NCBI GenBank assembly: GCA_023334545.1
Contig: JAADVB010000109.1
Coordinates: 1 to 57,856, forward strand
DNA: 57,856 bases
Reading direction: 5' to 3'
Origin: Salisapilia sapeloensis
Taxonomy: Eukaryota > Oomycota > Peronosporomycetes > Peronosporales > Salisapiliaceae
Positions 30,150 through 40,557 of this stretch are shown piece after piece. How positions within the stretch are numbered: the stretch's first letter is position 1; each line of letters opens with the position of its first letter. A program made the translations under genes and the position numbers. The notes under the pieces were generated by a model. It did not search any database. It saw only the letters and a program-made list of their open reading frames with translations, and was not told the origin of the DNA.

Positions 30150-30725
30150 TTAAGCTTCTTCACACCACTTGTTCTCTTCTCGAATCTGGTTCTCTTCTTC
30201 CGGGGTAAAGTCGTTGACGATGTTGAACGTGTCGCGGATCTCCTGCGGAGTCTTCCCCTTGATCATACTCGCCACTTTGGCGCAGGACAAATCCAAGAGA
30301 GACTTGATGTCCATGTAATTCGCCGCGAGAATCAGCTCAAACAGCATGTCCTGTTCAATGTCGACGAACGACGCGTCCCAGTCGGACACGACGTCGTGCA
30401 TGTCCGAGCTCTTCAGCGGCTTCTCAATCTCTTTCATCGGCTCCGACTTGTGCTTGTCGCAGAACTCAATGACTTTACGCAGCACCGTGCTCTTGACATT
30501 CGGCAGCGGAATCTCCTGCACTTCATCCTCATCGGGCTCGTCTATCATATCATTGTGAGCAAATTAAGGAAGATGGGTACGAACTCGAGGGGTGCCACGA
30601 GTACCTGCAAGAAGGGTCTTGACGAGCTCGCTCAAGGCAGCAACATCTCTCGTGACCTCGAATCGGTCTCCATCCATCGAAACAAGGCACACCTTGCGGG
30701 TATCTTCCGGAGTAGCTTCGGCCAT
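30150..30725 (-). CDS. SKP1: SKP1, SCF ubiquitin ligase adaptor
   Basis: Two exons: complement(30150..30541, 30605..30725), 170 aa, intron 63 bases. The sequence is canonical: [76 protein letters not shown], and the C-terminal [16 protein letters not shown] with ENKWCEEA. It links CUL1 to F-box proteins. The C-terminal helices that hold the F-box are intact. Divergent from the PHD-finger gene with 162 bases between start codons. Confidence 0.97.
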
Positions 30726-30887
30726 GGTATATATCCTTCCTTTCCCACTTCTCTGGTCGGCGCTTGTTCGACTTATGGGGACATGGTCATACAAACATTC
30801 AATGAGTCATTATACTTTATGTGAGTATAGGAATCATGCGATGCCACGTACTTCTGGCTGGTCGAAAGAAAAGAAAAAGAAAGTCGG

Positions 30888-32281
30888 ATGGGCGACTTGA
30901 GTCCGGCATTCGGTTTGGGACTACCTGCTCACGCTGCGGCCGTGACGATCCTACCACCTCCAGACGTACAGAATGCTACAGACGGACTAGGCAGAGTGCA
31001 GACTACGGAAGAACTAGGCAAACACTTCCACCATGCTAAGGATGTGGTCAATCGAGCTGACACAGCGTTGGAACAATGGCGCCGTGCTTGCTTTGCCCAA
31101 CGTAATGTAGAGCATAGCATGTACTCTCCTGATGTACTAGCATACGTACCGACTACAGTGGCTCACCCTGAACAACTGGAGACGTACACACCTCAACGAG
31201 CGCTTCAGCGCATTCGTAGTCATCGTCGGCGTCAAAAACTCTATTATGCACATGCAGGAGCGACGGATGCATCGGACAAGGGAGGTTCGAAACGACGCTC
31301 TAGTTCCCTCTCGTTAGCACTATCTACCTTTGAAATGGAGGACGAAGATATAGAGAAAATGCCAGAAGCTGTGCGTGCGAGGGTATGGCCACCAGAGGAT
31401 CTAACGAGCAAATCGCTGCAGCAGAAGGGAGTACGCAATCGAGGCGTATATAATACTTCGATCTCGGGCCGGAAGAAGGCTGGACCAGTCTTTGTCGACG
31501 ATCGATTCCCTCTACAGGCTAAGAAGTGTCATAAATGTGGCACCCAGTCGTCTGCTTTATGGCGTCAACGTGCCTTGAAGCCTACGAAGACGAAGACGGA
31601 GGATACGAAGCCACCACTGAATGAAGTCATGGCGGACTATTGTCTGAAGTGCTACTTGACACTCGAACGCACCGACTTGTTCGCGAAGAAGAAGAAGGAT
31701 TTAGCCAAGCGGAAACGACAGACTCGAGATCGAGCCTATCGTGAACGGAAGAAGCAACAGGTGAAGCAAGAGACAGTGGAAGCTCCTGTGGGGCCGCCTG
31801 CAGAGCCAGAAGGCGACCTGGTCATTCGATTCAAGCGACCAGAGGCTTCGGATAGTAAAAAGGAGAAGAAGAAGAAAAAGAAGAAACACAAGAAGAAGCA
31901 TAAGAGGCGAGAGGAGGAAGCTTTAAAGGAAGAATTTTCCGACGTCGGACGGAAACGAGCAGCATCCTTATCATCGTCTCCATCGTCAAAAAAGCGCAAG
32001 GTCGACAGTTCGAGGGACAGGGAGCTACGACAATTGGGCCAGTACTGCCCTGTGTGTGACATGACGTACGAAGCAGACGATCAGAGCAGCTTTGTCTGCT
32101 GTGATGCGTGTGAACTATGGGTGCATTCGACTTGTGATCTATCTCTCACGCCGTACGTTGATTATCTAAGAAAAGTATACTGTCTATTTATTATCATGGC
32201 AATAGAGAACGCATCGCGGAGCTCAGTACGACGGACCAAAAGTATATTTGCCCCGCTTGCTCCAACGCCGCAACGCTTTAA
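30888..32281 (+). CDS. PHD-finger protein with a GATA-like zinc site
   Basis: Join of 30888..32152 and 32206..32281 (53-base intron), 446 aa. Residues of about 213-255 hold a C-x2-C..C-x2-C site (KKCHKCGTQSSALWRQ then YCLKCYL), like a GATA finger. A poly-Lys/His nuclear-localisation block follows (about 323-345). A C-terminal PHD finger begins YCPVCDMTYEADDQSSFVCC and continues DACELWVHSTC. The last two Cys pairs are completed only after splicing (YICPACSN). PHD fingers read histone H3 tails, so a chromatin role is inferred. The first 200 residues match nothing I recognise. The stop is 25 bases from the stop of the convergent anoctamin gene, so the transcripts must overlap. Confidence 0.82.
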
Positions 32282-32306
32282 CTCGAAATACACTTGTCTT
32301 TGCATG

Positions 32307-35300
32307 CTAACACTTGCTTGTCGCTGCTGCTTGTTGCATCTTGACAGCCATAGCGCGTGCGCTTTCTGCCTTGGCTGTCTCTCGTTCCTGTCGTAGCTTC
32401 CTTCTTACATCCACCGGCATGGCTGGCACCACGGTTGCCATCCACACTTTTAGTCCTAGTAGGAGGTGCTCTACGGCAAAGACGATCCACACCTTGACGG
32501 CGACGGGGGTGTTTGCAGGCAGTAGCTCCTCGGCTTGTGTTGTTGTGAAAGCGATGTGGAGGCAGTTTGTAAGGACTGCTAGGACGCTCATGGCTTCTAG
32601 CACTCGTGCCCAGACGCCTATGCCACTCGCACGACGAGCAATGGGTCTCTGTCTAGTGTGGCATAGCTTAAAGGCATCCGTACGGAGCTCCACGACGTTA
32701 TTGATGAAAGCTAGGAGGGGAGCGAGTGGGAAAGCAAGAGAGAAGAACGTAACGTAGCCGAATTGAATCATCATCTCTGTAAAGTCTTCAAACGTGTCAT
32801 AGCTTTGAAGCTGTGCTTCTTCCCACGCTGTGTCCGAAGCTTGCTCTAAACGAACGCACTGCTCCTGGATTACAGCGTGCTGGAATCGAACGTCAGTTGA
32901 GCGTTGACTGCATCGAGATAGCTCAGCATTTCCTCTTCTGGAGCGAATCGAATGGGACGGATTGAACACAGGAGATCGATGGAACTGTTTGTTCGTCTCG
33001 TCCTTCTTCTTTTCTCGCTGTAGCTGTCGTCGAATGAAAGGAAACAGCGTTACCATGATGTTTTTCCAAATTTGACCAGCAATCATGAATGACGCGAGTT
33101 GAATAGCAAGTCGTAGCAGTCGACTTTCGTCCGATACCTCATTTGCCTTCGTACCGGCGACGTCGGCGACTTTGCTATTGGGTGTTGCGAAAGCGTAGTA
33201 GTAGAGCGAGGCAAAGACATGGACGAAGCGAAAGGAGAAGTCTTTCAGGATCAGATGACTGCGATACATGGACTCGGTTCGGTGGTTCTCCCAATTCGTC
33301 AGCATCCGAGCGAAACGAGTGAAGAGATAATCAAAGAGAGGAATAAGGAGTCCGTAGAGCATTGGTGTAATGAGGAAGTAGAACCAGAAACTTGACGACA
33401 GTGGTAACTGCGATAATCGCTTCAAATTCTCCAATGTCAGGCCTTGGCTAAAGGTTGATGATTTGGTACGGTCTGCTTCTTCCGTCGACGCATGCAGACT
33501 CGCATCCTGCAGGCGGTCTCTTGTAGCAAAAGCAGCAAGAGCGATGAGCATGACTACCACTACGCTGATGAGTACACATGGAAATGTCACGAGGTACTTG
33601 AGATATCTTTTCCATTGTGGATAGTGTTTCTCTCCACCATGGCCAGGTACTGGGGTTCCGTAAAACTCAGGCCGGGTGATCTCTTCATCTTCATAGCCCA
33701 ATGTACCCCACCTGAATGCTAAAGCTGCTGCTCTTCGCTTCCAGGCAATTTGGAAGGCAGATGTCCAAAGCGCCATGAAGATTGCATATAAAGGAGCGAT
33801 GGGGTGGTCTAGACTCCAGGATCGTACCTGGTACACAAAGAGCAAGATCCCTACTGCGCTTGGTGCTATAAGCCATCGAGTGTACATTTCCATCCAGGCA
33901 AAGTAAAAGGCGACTTTTTCGCCATAGTACTGTGCTACTTCATCAATTGGTTGGTACAAAACGTGGCGGATGAGCCGCTCTGGCCAGATATTACAACACA
34001 GCTTTGGTGGTTTATTGCTGTGCGTTGGAGATATGGGGTCTTTTATCTCGGATTGAAAATCAAATGGAGATTTCCAGTATGTTACCCAGTTCCTGCGTAG
34101 CACCTCAAGGTTATGCTTGTGCAGTGGAAACATTTGCACGACATACTTGCTTTTAAGCGAGCTAAAGTCATTCAAACCAGCTCCGCCATTGTCTGATGTC
34201 AGCAGCATGTGCACAATACTTTGCTTTTCACTGTCAATGAAATGCACCTCGTCACGAATGGCGTCATAATCGGCGAAAGTAGCACGCAGTTCGCAGGAAA
34301 ACTCCATCCAGCTCTGGTCATGCTGTCTTCGCTTCCTCATGCGCATTCGTTCTGCGCCTAACTCTAAAATATGCTGAGGAGCGCGTACTTTAAGCAGGCT
34401 TTGTTTGCCATCAAGAGATAGCAAACGCTTTACTTGTAACCCAGTCTTCTTAATCTGATCTACAATGGATTTACGAGCATTCGTTTTTGTCTTCTTACTC
34501 CGGTTCAAGGCTGAGGTTGCTACGAGTGACATGCGCTTCGTGGGACTTGGCTTCTTGGAGCTACTATCTCTCCGCGTTGGGCTATGATTCCCAGGCATCT
34601 CCAGATGCTCTTCATACTTTGAAGGTTTCAACAAAATAGCGAAATCAAATTCACCATCCTCGGATGTTGTTATGGGAGCCTCGATAGCATCGTCGGCTTC
34701 CGTTCTCCTACGTCGAAGCTCATCCTTTTTATCCGGAGCATTCAAGCCGGCATCTTCCAATTGATTACTCTGCTCCTGAGCTTCATTCGTATGCGCTTTA
34801 TCGGCGCATTGAAAGTGTTCAGGACTGTCAACCTTTGGGCGTTCACTGAAGACCTTCTCGCGTACCTCTAGCTGTAACTGAGATCGACGTCGCTGAAGTC
34901 GATTATCACGTCGTGACGCTGGTGGTAGCGGACGCGGGAATGGTGAGTTGACATCGATCGTATCAAGATTGTCTTGATGTGCAGTCTGAAGACGAGCTTT
35001 GCCTTTATCTTTGTCAAATTGCGACTGAACTGCTGCACGTATTTGTTTGTTCTTACTCTGATCCAATGTTGCGTGCCTGATAGCTCGTGGTGGCTTTTCA
35101 ATTGTACCAGCACTCTTCGTTCGTTCCACATTCATCCATTCATCTCGACCTGCTGGATGATGATCACCTGACCGTAAAAGAGCCTTCCCAGACTTCTGAC
35201 GGTACCTCGATGCAGATGTCGTAGAGCTCGATCGATGTGGAGTATCGATAGAATTTCGCTTCGATGTAATTGGTGCTTGTCCACCAAGTATCTCGTCCAA

Positions 35301-35324
35301 GGCGCCTGACACTGTACGCTCCAT
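32307..35324 (-). CDS. Anoctamin/TMEM16 family membrane protein
   Basis: Single exon of 1005 aa. Residues 1-330 are a basic, Ser-rich cytosolic region. The anoctamin core starts near 465 (KVAFYFAWMEMYTRWLIAPS) and has about ten spans, including CVLISVVVVMLIALAAF, FWFYFLITPMLYGLLIPLF and LASFMIAGQIWKNI. Signature residues are visible: NWENHRTES before the middle spans, YDTFEDFTEMMIQFGYVTFF near 841, and INNVVELRTDAFKL near 878. The Glu and Asp of these two motifs are the Ca2+-site residues of TMEM16 proteins. The equivalent of the Glu in the first Ca2+ helix is not obvious. The family includes Ca2+-activated chloride channels and lipid scramblases; sequence alone does not separate them. Confidence 0.9.
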   Translation of the reverse strand: MERTVSGALDEILGGQAPITSKRNSIDTPHRSSSTTSASRYRQKSGKALLRSGDHHPAGRDEWMNVERTKSAGTIEKPPRAIRHATLDQSKNKQIRAAVQSQFDKDKGKARLQTAHQDNLDTIDVNSPFPRPLPPASRRDNRLQRRRSQLQLEVREKVFSERPKVDSPEHFQCADKAHTNEAQEQSNQLEDAGLNAPDKKDELRRRRTEADDAIEAPITTSEDGEFDFAILLKPSKYEEHLEMPGNHSPTRRDSSSKKPSPTKRMSLVATSALNRSKKTKTNARKSIVDQIKKTGLQVKRLLSLDGKQSLLKVRAPQHILELGAERMRMRKRRQHDQSWMEFSCELRATFADYDAIRDEVHFIDSEKQSIVHMLLTSDNGGAGLNDFSSLKSKYVVQMFPLHKHNLEVLRRNWVTYWKSPFDFQSEIKDPISPTHSNKPPKLCCNIWPERLIRHVLYQPIDEVAQYYGEKVAFYFAWMEMYTRWLIAPSAVGILLFVYQVRSWSLDHPIAPLYAIFMALWTSAFQIAWKRRAAALAFRWGTLGYEDEEITRPEFYGTPVPGHGGEKHYPQWKRYLKYLVTFPCVLISVVVVMLIALAAFATRDRLQDASLHASTEEADRTKSSTFSQGLTLENLKRLSQLPLSSSFWFYFLITPMLYGLLIPLFDYLFTRFARMLTNWENHRTESMYRSHLILKDFSFRFVHVFASLYYYAFATPNSKVADVAGTKANEVSDESRLLRLAIQLASFMIAGQIWKNIMVTLFPFIRRQLQREKKKDETNKQFHRSPVFNPSHSIRSRRGNAELSRCSQRSTDVRFQHAVIQEQCVRLEQASDTAWEEAQLQSYDTFEDFTEMMIQFGYVTFFSLAFPLAPLLAFINNVVELRTDAFKLCHTRQRPIARRASGIGVWARVLEAMSVLAVLTNCLHIAFTTTQAEELLPANTPVAVKVWIVFAVEHLLLGLKVWMATVVPAMPVDVRRKLRQERETAKAESARAMAVKMQQAAATSKC

Positions 35325-35474
35325 GCTGGAGACTATAACACAAGAAGGATGTTGGAGAAAGTTTCAAAGTGTTCGCTGTGCAGTGAAACCAATATCGTTT
35401 CAGTTTCCTTGAATATAAAACGAAAGAGTCAAGTAGAAATGTATTCATGGTTCATTATCTTTGTCAATGCTACA

Positions 35475-37646
35475 TTACCATGCAAATATCTCTTTGTGGA
35501 AGCAGTATCCGTGCTGCTTTGCAAGTCGTTGCGCTTCCAAAGTCAACGTTTCCGGTCCACAGGCCACCACGAGAACATCCTTCTTTCCACCAAATCGTTC
35601 TGCGTTCACCAATTCATCCAGTACCGGACGTCCTGCTCGGTAAGAAAACATCGTGCCATGTGAGTTCTCAATTGAGCCGTTGTCAATTTCCTGAGATGCA
35701 TGACATGTCCAATGCACTTGGCTTTTGCCGACCTGTCCTTCCAAATCATTGTTGTCCAAAACAACTTTCTCTGCAGCCAGATCATCGGACTCGGAAGGTA
35801 GGAAGGCATCTGCCATGAGCAAATCTTCTCGTCGCTTCACCGACCACAAAACATGCACATCTGCTAGGCTACCACGACCATTGTGGAGGATGGAAAGAAT
35901 GGGTGTGATGCCGACGCCTCCTGCAATAAGCACAAGCGTGCCAAAGTTCTTCGGATCCCACTTCATTCGTCCATAAGGACCCCACAGTCGAATGTTTAGA
36001 GTTTCCTTATTTGATGATCCATGCAGCAACTTCTTCGTGTAGGTTTCTTCGCCCATATTCTTGACGCAGAAGCCGATTGAATCGCGTGCTCTTGTCGGCA
36101 CGGCCGTGAATGGATGCCACTCGAGCGGATGAACCGAAGGAACGTGCAACCAGTAGAAGGAGCCAGGTTGAATCTTGCCGGCAAGCACTGCAGTCTCGTG
36201 ACTGGGAGTCAAGACCAAAGTCGTTGTCTGGGAATGTTCATGAATGGAAACTTGGGCTTCAGCGGTCTTGCTGTTCAAACTGGTCCATGACAGCAAGATA
36301 CCGAAGGCGTATAGCGCAAGTGGAACGGCCAAGAGTGGTCCAGTGTACGACGAAGCGTGTAAGATCACCAGCACGAAGATGGCGATGGAGAGTACTCGAT
36401 GGATAAAGTAGAAAATGTGGTAAAAGTTGCGACGCACAGGTCCACTAGCCGAAAGTCCCATCACCACGATGCAAATGAATGCAATGGTGCCGTAGAATGG
36501 AGTCGCATTGCCGATTTGGGTGGTGGAAAAGAAGTTGGCAACCTTGGTAGCTAAGAGACCGTGGACGAGAGCTGCCGGTACAATCGCCATTCCCATCCAT
36601 CGATGAAACTTAACCATTCGCTCAAAGGACGAATCGAAGACTACTCCCCACAGTGGTTGAATCTTGGTGACGGGTAGAATCAAGAATGTCAAGATGAGCA
36701 GAGCGACGTGACCACTGGTAATTTGCTTATCTTCATGGCCAATGTCAACAAGGACGGATATGAGCACTGCGACTAAGAAAACGAGCAGTAGCAACGTTTG
36801 TGCCAGCTCCAAGTCTGCTAGAGTTGTGCGGACGACGTCACATAGCGCAGTGGCGAAGCTCGATGGCTTTCTCACGTCAGATGGTGTGGACACAATGGTG
36901 ACGTGACGCAACGCTCTCTTCAGCTTTGCGCTTTTGCTTGAGGCATATGTCAAGGCCATACCACCGATAAGCATTACAACAAAGGTAACCGCACTGATCA
37001 ATGCAGTGCAGTTGTGTGTGCTACAGAACGGCGATTCAGTGGCAAGGGCTGTGCCAGCTCCAGCGCTGTAAGTAGCGGTGCCGTAGGTGCCTGCCGCATG
37101 AGATGCGATGGGCCATTTGTCGGCGTACGCCCAGATAAAGCTGTTCGAACCGGAGCTTGTAGCTTCGATCGCAACGTCGCTCGATGTAGTCGCTTTCAAA
37201 GGCCTTTGGACCGTAAAGCTCAGGCTGCCGTCACTAAGCTTACCAGCCTTGTAGACAGAGTAGCCAGCTTTGGCTTCGTTCGACTCGGTGACACCGCTGC
37301 TACTTTGAGCAGTAATCACGTAGGGAGCAACGCTATCGTCCTTCTTATTGTAGAAGAGCACGTTCGCAGATGGAGAGCTGACCATGTGCATCCCACGAGA
37401 GACGCCGACGGCGAACCATTCGGCCGAAGAAGACACGCTGGCATCCAAGGTGTACTCAAGGCAGATCTGGTCGCCGATGACGAGGGAGCGAATGCTAATT
37501 GGCGTACCACTACCACCTAATTTGGCAGTAGGTTGCTTGGCAAAGGACGGACTGGAGCAGACACTGGCCGCGCTGCTGGAAGACGATTGCGCGTAGATAG
37601 ACGGTAGCAATATGCCACATAGCAACGGTAGGATTGAAAACTTCAT
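35475..37646 (-). CDS. DOMON domain fused to ferric-reductase/NADPH-oxidase-like protein
   Basis: Single exon of 723 aa. Start chosen at ATG 37646 because it gives a signal peptide (MKFSILPLLCGILLPSIYAQ); the frame upstream has no ATG. Residues of about 30-205 form a DOMON domain (EWFAVGVSRGMHM, SFIWAYADK), which binds haem or sugar in other proteins. A membrane segment near 225, then a ferric-reductase transmembrane domain follow. Two His pairs are spaced 14 apart (HRWMG..HGLL near 348/362 and IHRVLS..LHASS near 415/429), for two haems. The cytosolic part has an FAD motif (HPFTAVPTR), an NAD(P)H glycine loop (GGVGITP) and ACGPETL. The protein should move electrons from cytosolic NAD(P)H across a membrane, perhaps to ferric iron or oxygen, possibly via the DOMON haem. 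No EF hands are present. Confidence 0.88.
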   Translation of the reverse strand: MKFSILPLLCGILLPSIYAQSSSSSAASVCSSPSFAKQPTAKLGGSGTPISIRSLVIGDQICLEYTLDASVSSSAEWFAVGVSRGMHMVSSPSANVLFYNKKDDSVAPYVITAQSSSGVTESNEAKAGYSVYKAGKLSDGSLSFTVQRPLKATTSSDVAIEATSSGSNSFIWAYADKWPIASHAAGTYGTATYSAGAGTALATESPFCSTHNCTALISAVTFVVMLIGGMALTYASSKSAKLKRALRHVTIVSTPSDVRKPSSFATALCDVVRTTLADLELAQTLLLLVFLVAVLISVLVDIGHEDKQITSGHVALLILTFLILPVTKIQPLWGVVFDSSFERMVKFHRWMGMAIVPAALVHGLLATKVANFFSTTQIGNATPFYGTIAFICIVVMGLSASGPVRRNFYHIFYFIHRVLSIAIFVLVILHASSYTGPLLAVPLALYAFGILLSWTSLNSKTAEAQVSIHEHSQTTTLVLTPSHETAVLAGKIQPGSFYWLHVPSVHPLEWHPFTAVPTRARDSIGFCVKNMGEETYTKKLLHGSSNKETLNIRLWGPYGRMKWDPKNFGTLVLIAGGVGITPILSILHNGRGSLADVHVLWSVKRREDLLMADAFLPSESDDLAAEKVVLDNNDLEGQVGKSQVHWTCHASQEIDNGSIENSHGTMFSYRAGRPVLDELVNAERFGGKKDVLVVACGPETLTLEAQRLAKQHGYCFHKEIFAW

Positions 37647-38971
37647 GCCGGACTCGTCGACAAAATGAAACTGAGTTGGTGCACTCGGTCTTAGCAGTGG
37701 GTGGATTGAGGGTTCGTTCAAGCGGTGTTTGACGTAGGACACTGAATGGTTTTCTGTAGCTGAAAATGACCACTCGTGCGGCTAGAGAGCACTTGACAGA
37801 TGGGCTCCGACATGATTAAATATAGAACTGCCAAACGCTTTGCGTATGACACTTGCGGGCATATATTCCTCAAAGATAAGTCGCCATACCGTCGAAAAAA
37901 CGCAGCTCCAACTATTCTCTTTTATCGACTAACAGATCCTCAGACGACATGACAATTATGCTCGGGAGTTTCCATGTGGGCAGTAAACAGTCGTTTATCG
38001 TGATAGATCGATGCAAAATGGCTCAAAATATGCCAAATAGCGGGCGCTAGTTGCTTGAAATGTACAGGAATAAGTGTATTGAAAAGCAGAAGAACGCTTT
38101 CTTTCCTGCGGCATCTCCAGCTTGATCCACTGGTCGGTGAATGCGATTCTGAACTACGGTGCTGGTAGCGTGCACGTACCACGTGCGTAGCATCTGTCTT
38201 TCGCTTCAAGATAACTTCAATCTTGACTGTCTTTGCTTCAATGTATCTTCGGATCTAGAGCTCATAACTATCTCAGCGATACATATTCGACTGCTGTCTT
38301 TAAGCTGCTTGCTACTACTGGTATCGCTAGTGGATAGACAGAGGTGACATGGACAAATTTGCGACGGCGACGCAGGATATGGCAATGCTTCTCTGAAAAG
38401 AAAGGCACAAATCCACGACGAGCGATGCCGTTGCGATCTTTCTAACAAGTAAGCTCCGGTCCTTCGTACATTCGAGAATTCGCATGCATGAATGAGAATA
38501 GAACTCCTCTACTCTAAATTTAAGCGTAGACTCCAAACATAATTTTTTGTCTAAACCATCTCCAATGTCTATATCGTCATTCTAACAAGTCGAATCGCTC
38601 ATGAGTGAGTGGAAATATCTAGTGCAGATAAAGAAGTGTAAAAGGGGAGAGTTGCTACACAAGGCTGTTCGATGTTAATCGTTCTAGTCAATAAACACAA
38701 ATAGGATATGAGGTCCACTAGGCGAATTCTTTGGACAGAATTCTTTATGCATGTGTTATCCATAAAGCAGATCCTGCTTTCTCCATTTTCTATTGCAGAG
38801 CATATCTATAAAAGATGTCGAATATCTTTTTCTTTGAGATATGATCAAAGGCACACGAGAACTCGAAAAGAAGAGATCAATACAAACAAATACATGCTTA
38901 CTTCCGATTCTACTCTGAGATTAGCAAGGGAATAAAATGGTAAAGGTACAGGCTATAAAGGAAAAAATCTG
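37647..38971. other. 1.3 kb gap with a possible decayed gene
   Basis: Contains the promoter of the DOMON/reductase gene (near 37650-37900). On the minus strand, 37940-38540 has several overlapping short frames, for example one beginning ESTLKFRVEEFYSHSC near 38530, whose residues look partly protein-like but do not join through convincing splice sites. I cannot identify them and treat the stretch as noncoding or a decayed gene. Confidence 0.3.
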
Positions 38972-40267
38972 CTACTTGCGTAGCGAGTGGATCGACAGGA
39001 TAGCCACAGACGAGATTGCTACAGCGGCGATGGATATTCCTATGGTTGTCTTAAAAGCATCAGGCAAATCGATGACGAGAGGAGCTTTAGCCTGCTGCGG
39101 CTCAGCCGGTTGTGTCTGTTCTTCTTCCTCTTCTTCCTCTTCTTCTGCAGGTGGGAAGATAATTCCGGAACGGAGGTCACGGAGAATCAATAGATACTAT
39201 ATGCAGAGGTAAGTCACGAGTGAGAAAAAGTTGTAAAGCTCGTGTGCATACCTCCAGATCACCAAAGCATACATCCTTATAATACACCATCAGCTGCAGC
39301 ACATTGATTGCAAGCTGGTCCAGCTTGCCATTATTCTGTTGCGAAGCCTACAATCGATATAGTATCTTTCTATCAACATAGAGTTATATATACATACCAT
39401 AAACTCCATTCCGGACGCTTCGCTAAGTACTTTGACATGCTCTTCTTCCAATACACGAGCGAGTTCATCGTGCCCGTAGACGAGCGCTGTTTCATGCCAA
39501 AGGTTTACAAGTCGATATAGACAATGGCGTTCATCTGTCTCGAGTCGATGCAACATATCGTTCATGGTCACGAGCGTCTCTAGCGATGGAGGAATAGCTA
39601 AAGATACGTGCATCAGGTATGGTTTGTGGTACGTGTAGACTTCCGGCGGAACGAGTGAGCCACGAAGGTTGCGAAAGCTCACTGCTACGAGCTCTTGGAG
39701 CACAGTCGCAGCTTCGGCTACCGTCATGGCAGTGAGATTTGTCTCCAGCACTTCCAATGGCGTCTCCATCAAGTCGTCTGCGATGATCGAACCGGCGTAC
39801 GAGGACGAAACGGAGGAAGCGGACGGACTGGTATTGTTGTTGCTAGAATCATGGGCGAATCCTTGGTACTCGCCTCGCTCCTTTTGCGCTTTCTCAAGTA
39901 AATGGACGTACAGGATCTTGCACCGGCGCTTAATCGTACTATTCGTCGGTGCAGGTTCGCAGCTCACGAGTTGTTTCGAGCGTGTGAGCTGATAAAGAGC
40001 TGTGAGTACAGACGACAGTACTTGCATGCACGAGCCAAAGACAGCTGCACGTGTAGCCTCCTTATTAGCCGTTGGTTGTGGCGGTCCAGAGGACTGTCTA
40101 GGTGGCATGTGGCCCATAAAGTCGAGATTTGGAGGCGACTTGGACGTAAATGAGTTCTGCGAGAACGTCCGCTGCGGTTTATACAGCGTCTGCTGATTAT
40201 CGTCATCTAGCTCTGGAGATGTCGGTGACATCTTCTGATACGACCTGGACTGCCATCGTGTCTGCAT
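38972..40267 (-). CDS. Unidentified protein, possibly RhoGAP-like, with C-terminal membrane helix
   Basis: Three exons: complement(38972..39196, 39252..39347, 39398..40267), 396 aa, introns 50 and 55 bases. The N-terminal 70 residues are Ser/Pro/Gln-rich and look disordered. Residues of about 140-320 are helical. FRNLRGSLVPPEVY, followed later by LYRLVNLWHETALVYGHDEL, resembles the second half of a RhoGAP domain (LRELPEPL..), but the catalytic Arg region is not evident. After the last splice come LRDLRSGIIFPP, a run of nine Glu, and a hydrophobic tail (IGISIAAVAISSVAILSI), suggesting a tail anchor. The family assignment is tentative. The exon joins are strong. Confidence 0.65.
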
Positions 40268-40557
40268 GTCCGTCTCCTTTTTTTAGAAAATGATCCGGAC
40301 CGTGGATAGAAGATATGTACGTCGTTTCATGATCTTGAAACCACTCCTCATGTATGGAGAGCATTCTTTTCCACGGCGGTATGCAGGCATTATTAAACGT
40401 CTGACCTCTACGGTCGAGAGTGTGTTCAGTAAATGAGTGGTAGAGCGTCTGCGGTACAAAAAGCATGGGAGAGGGGACATGTAGATGTACGATAATCTCG
40501 AAGGACAAAAATCGATTAGACTGGTTAAAAGGCGACAGCTATTTCGAGTTCGATCTA

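Noticed and set aside
35349-35474. Short gene between anoctamin and the DOMON/reductase
   Set aside because: Only 150 bases separate the two minus-strand genes and the short frames overlap them; it is spacer.
38206-38536. Minus-strand frames resembling protein
   Set aside because: No frame exceeds 80 codons with an ATG, no in-frame splice model was found and no family was recognised.
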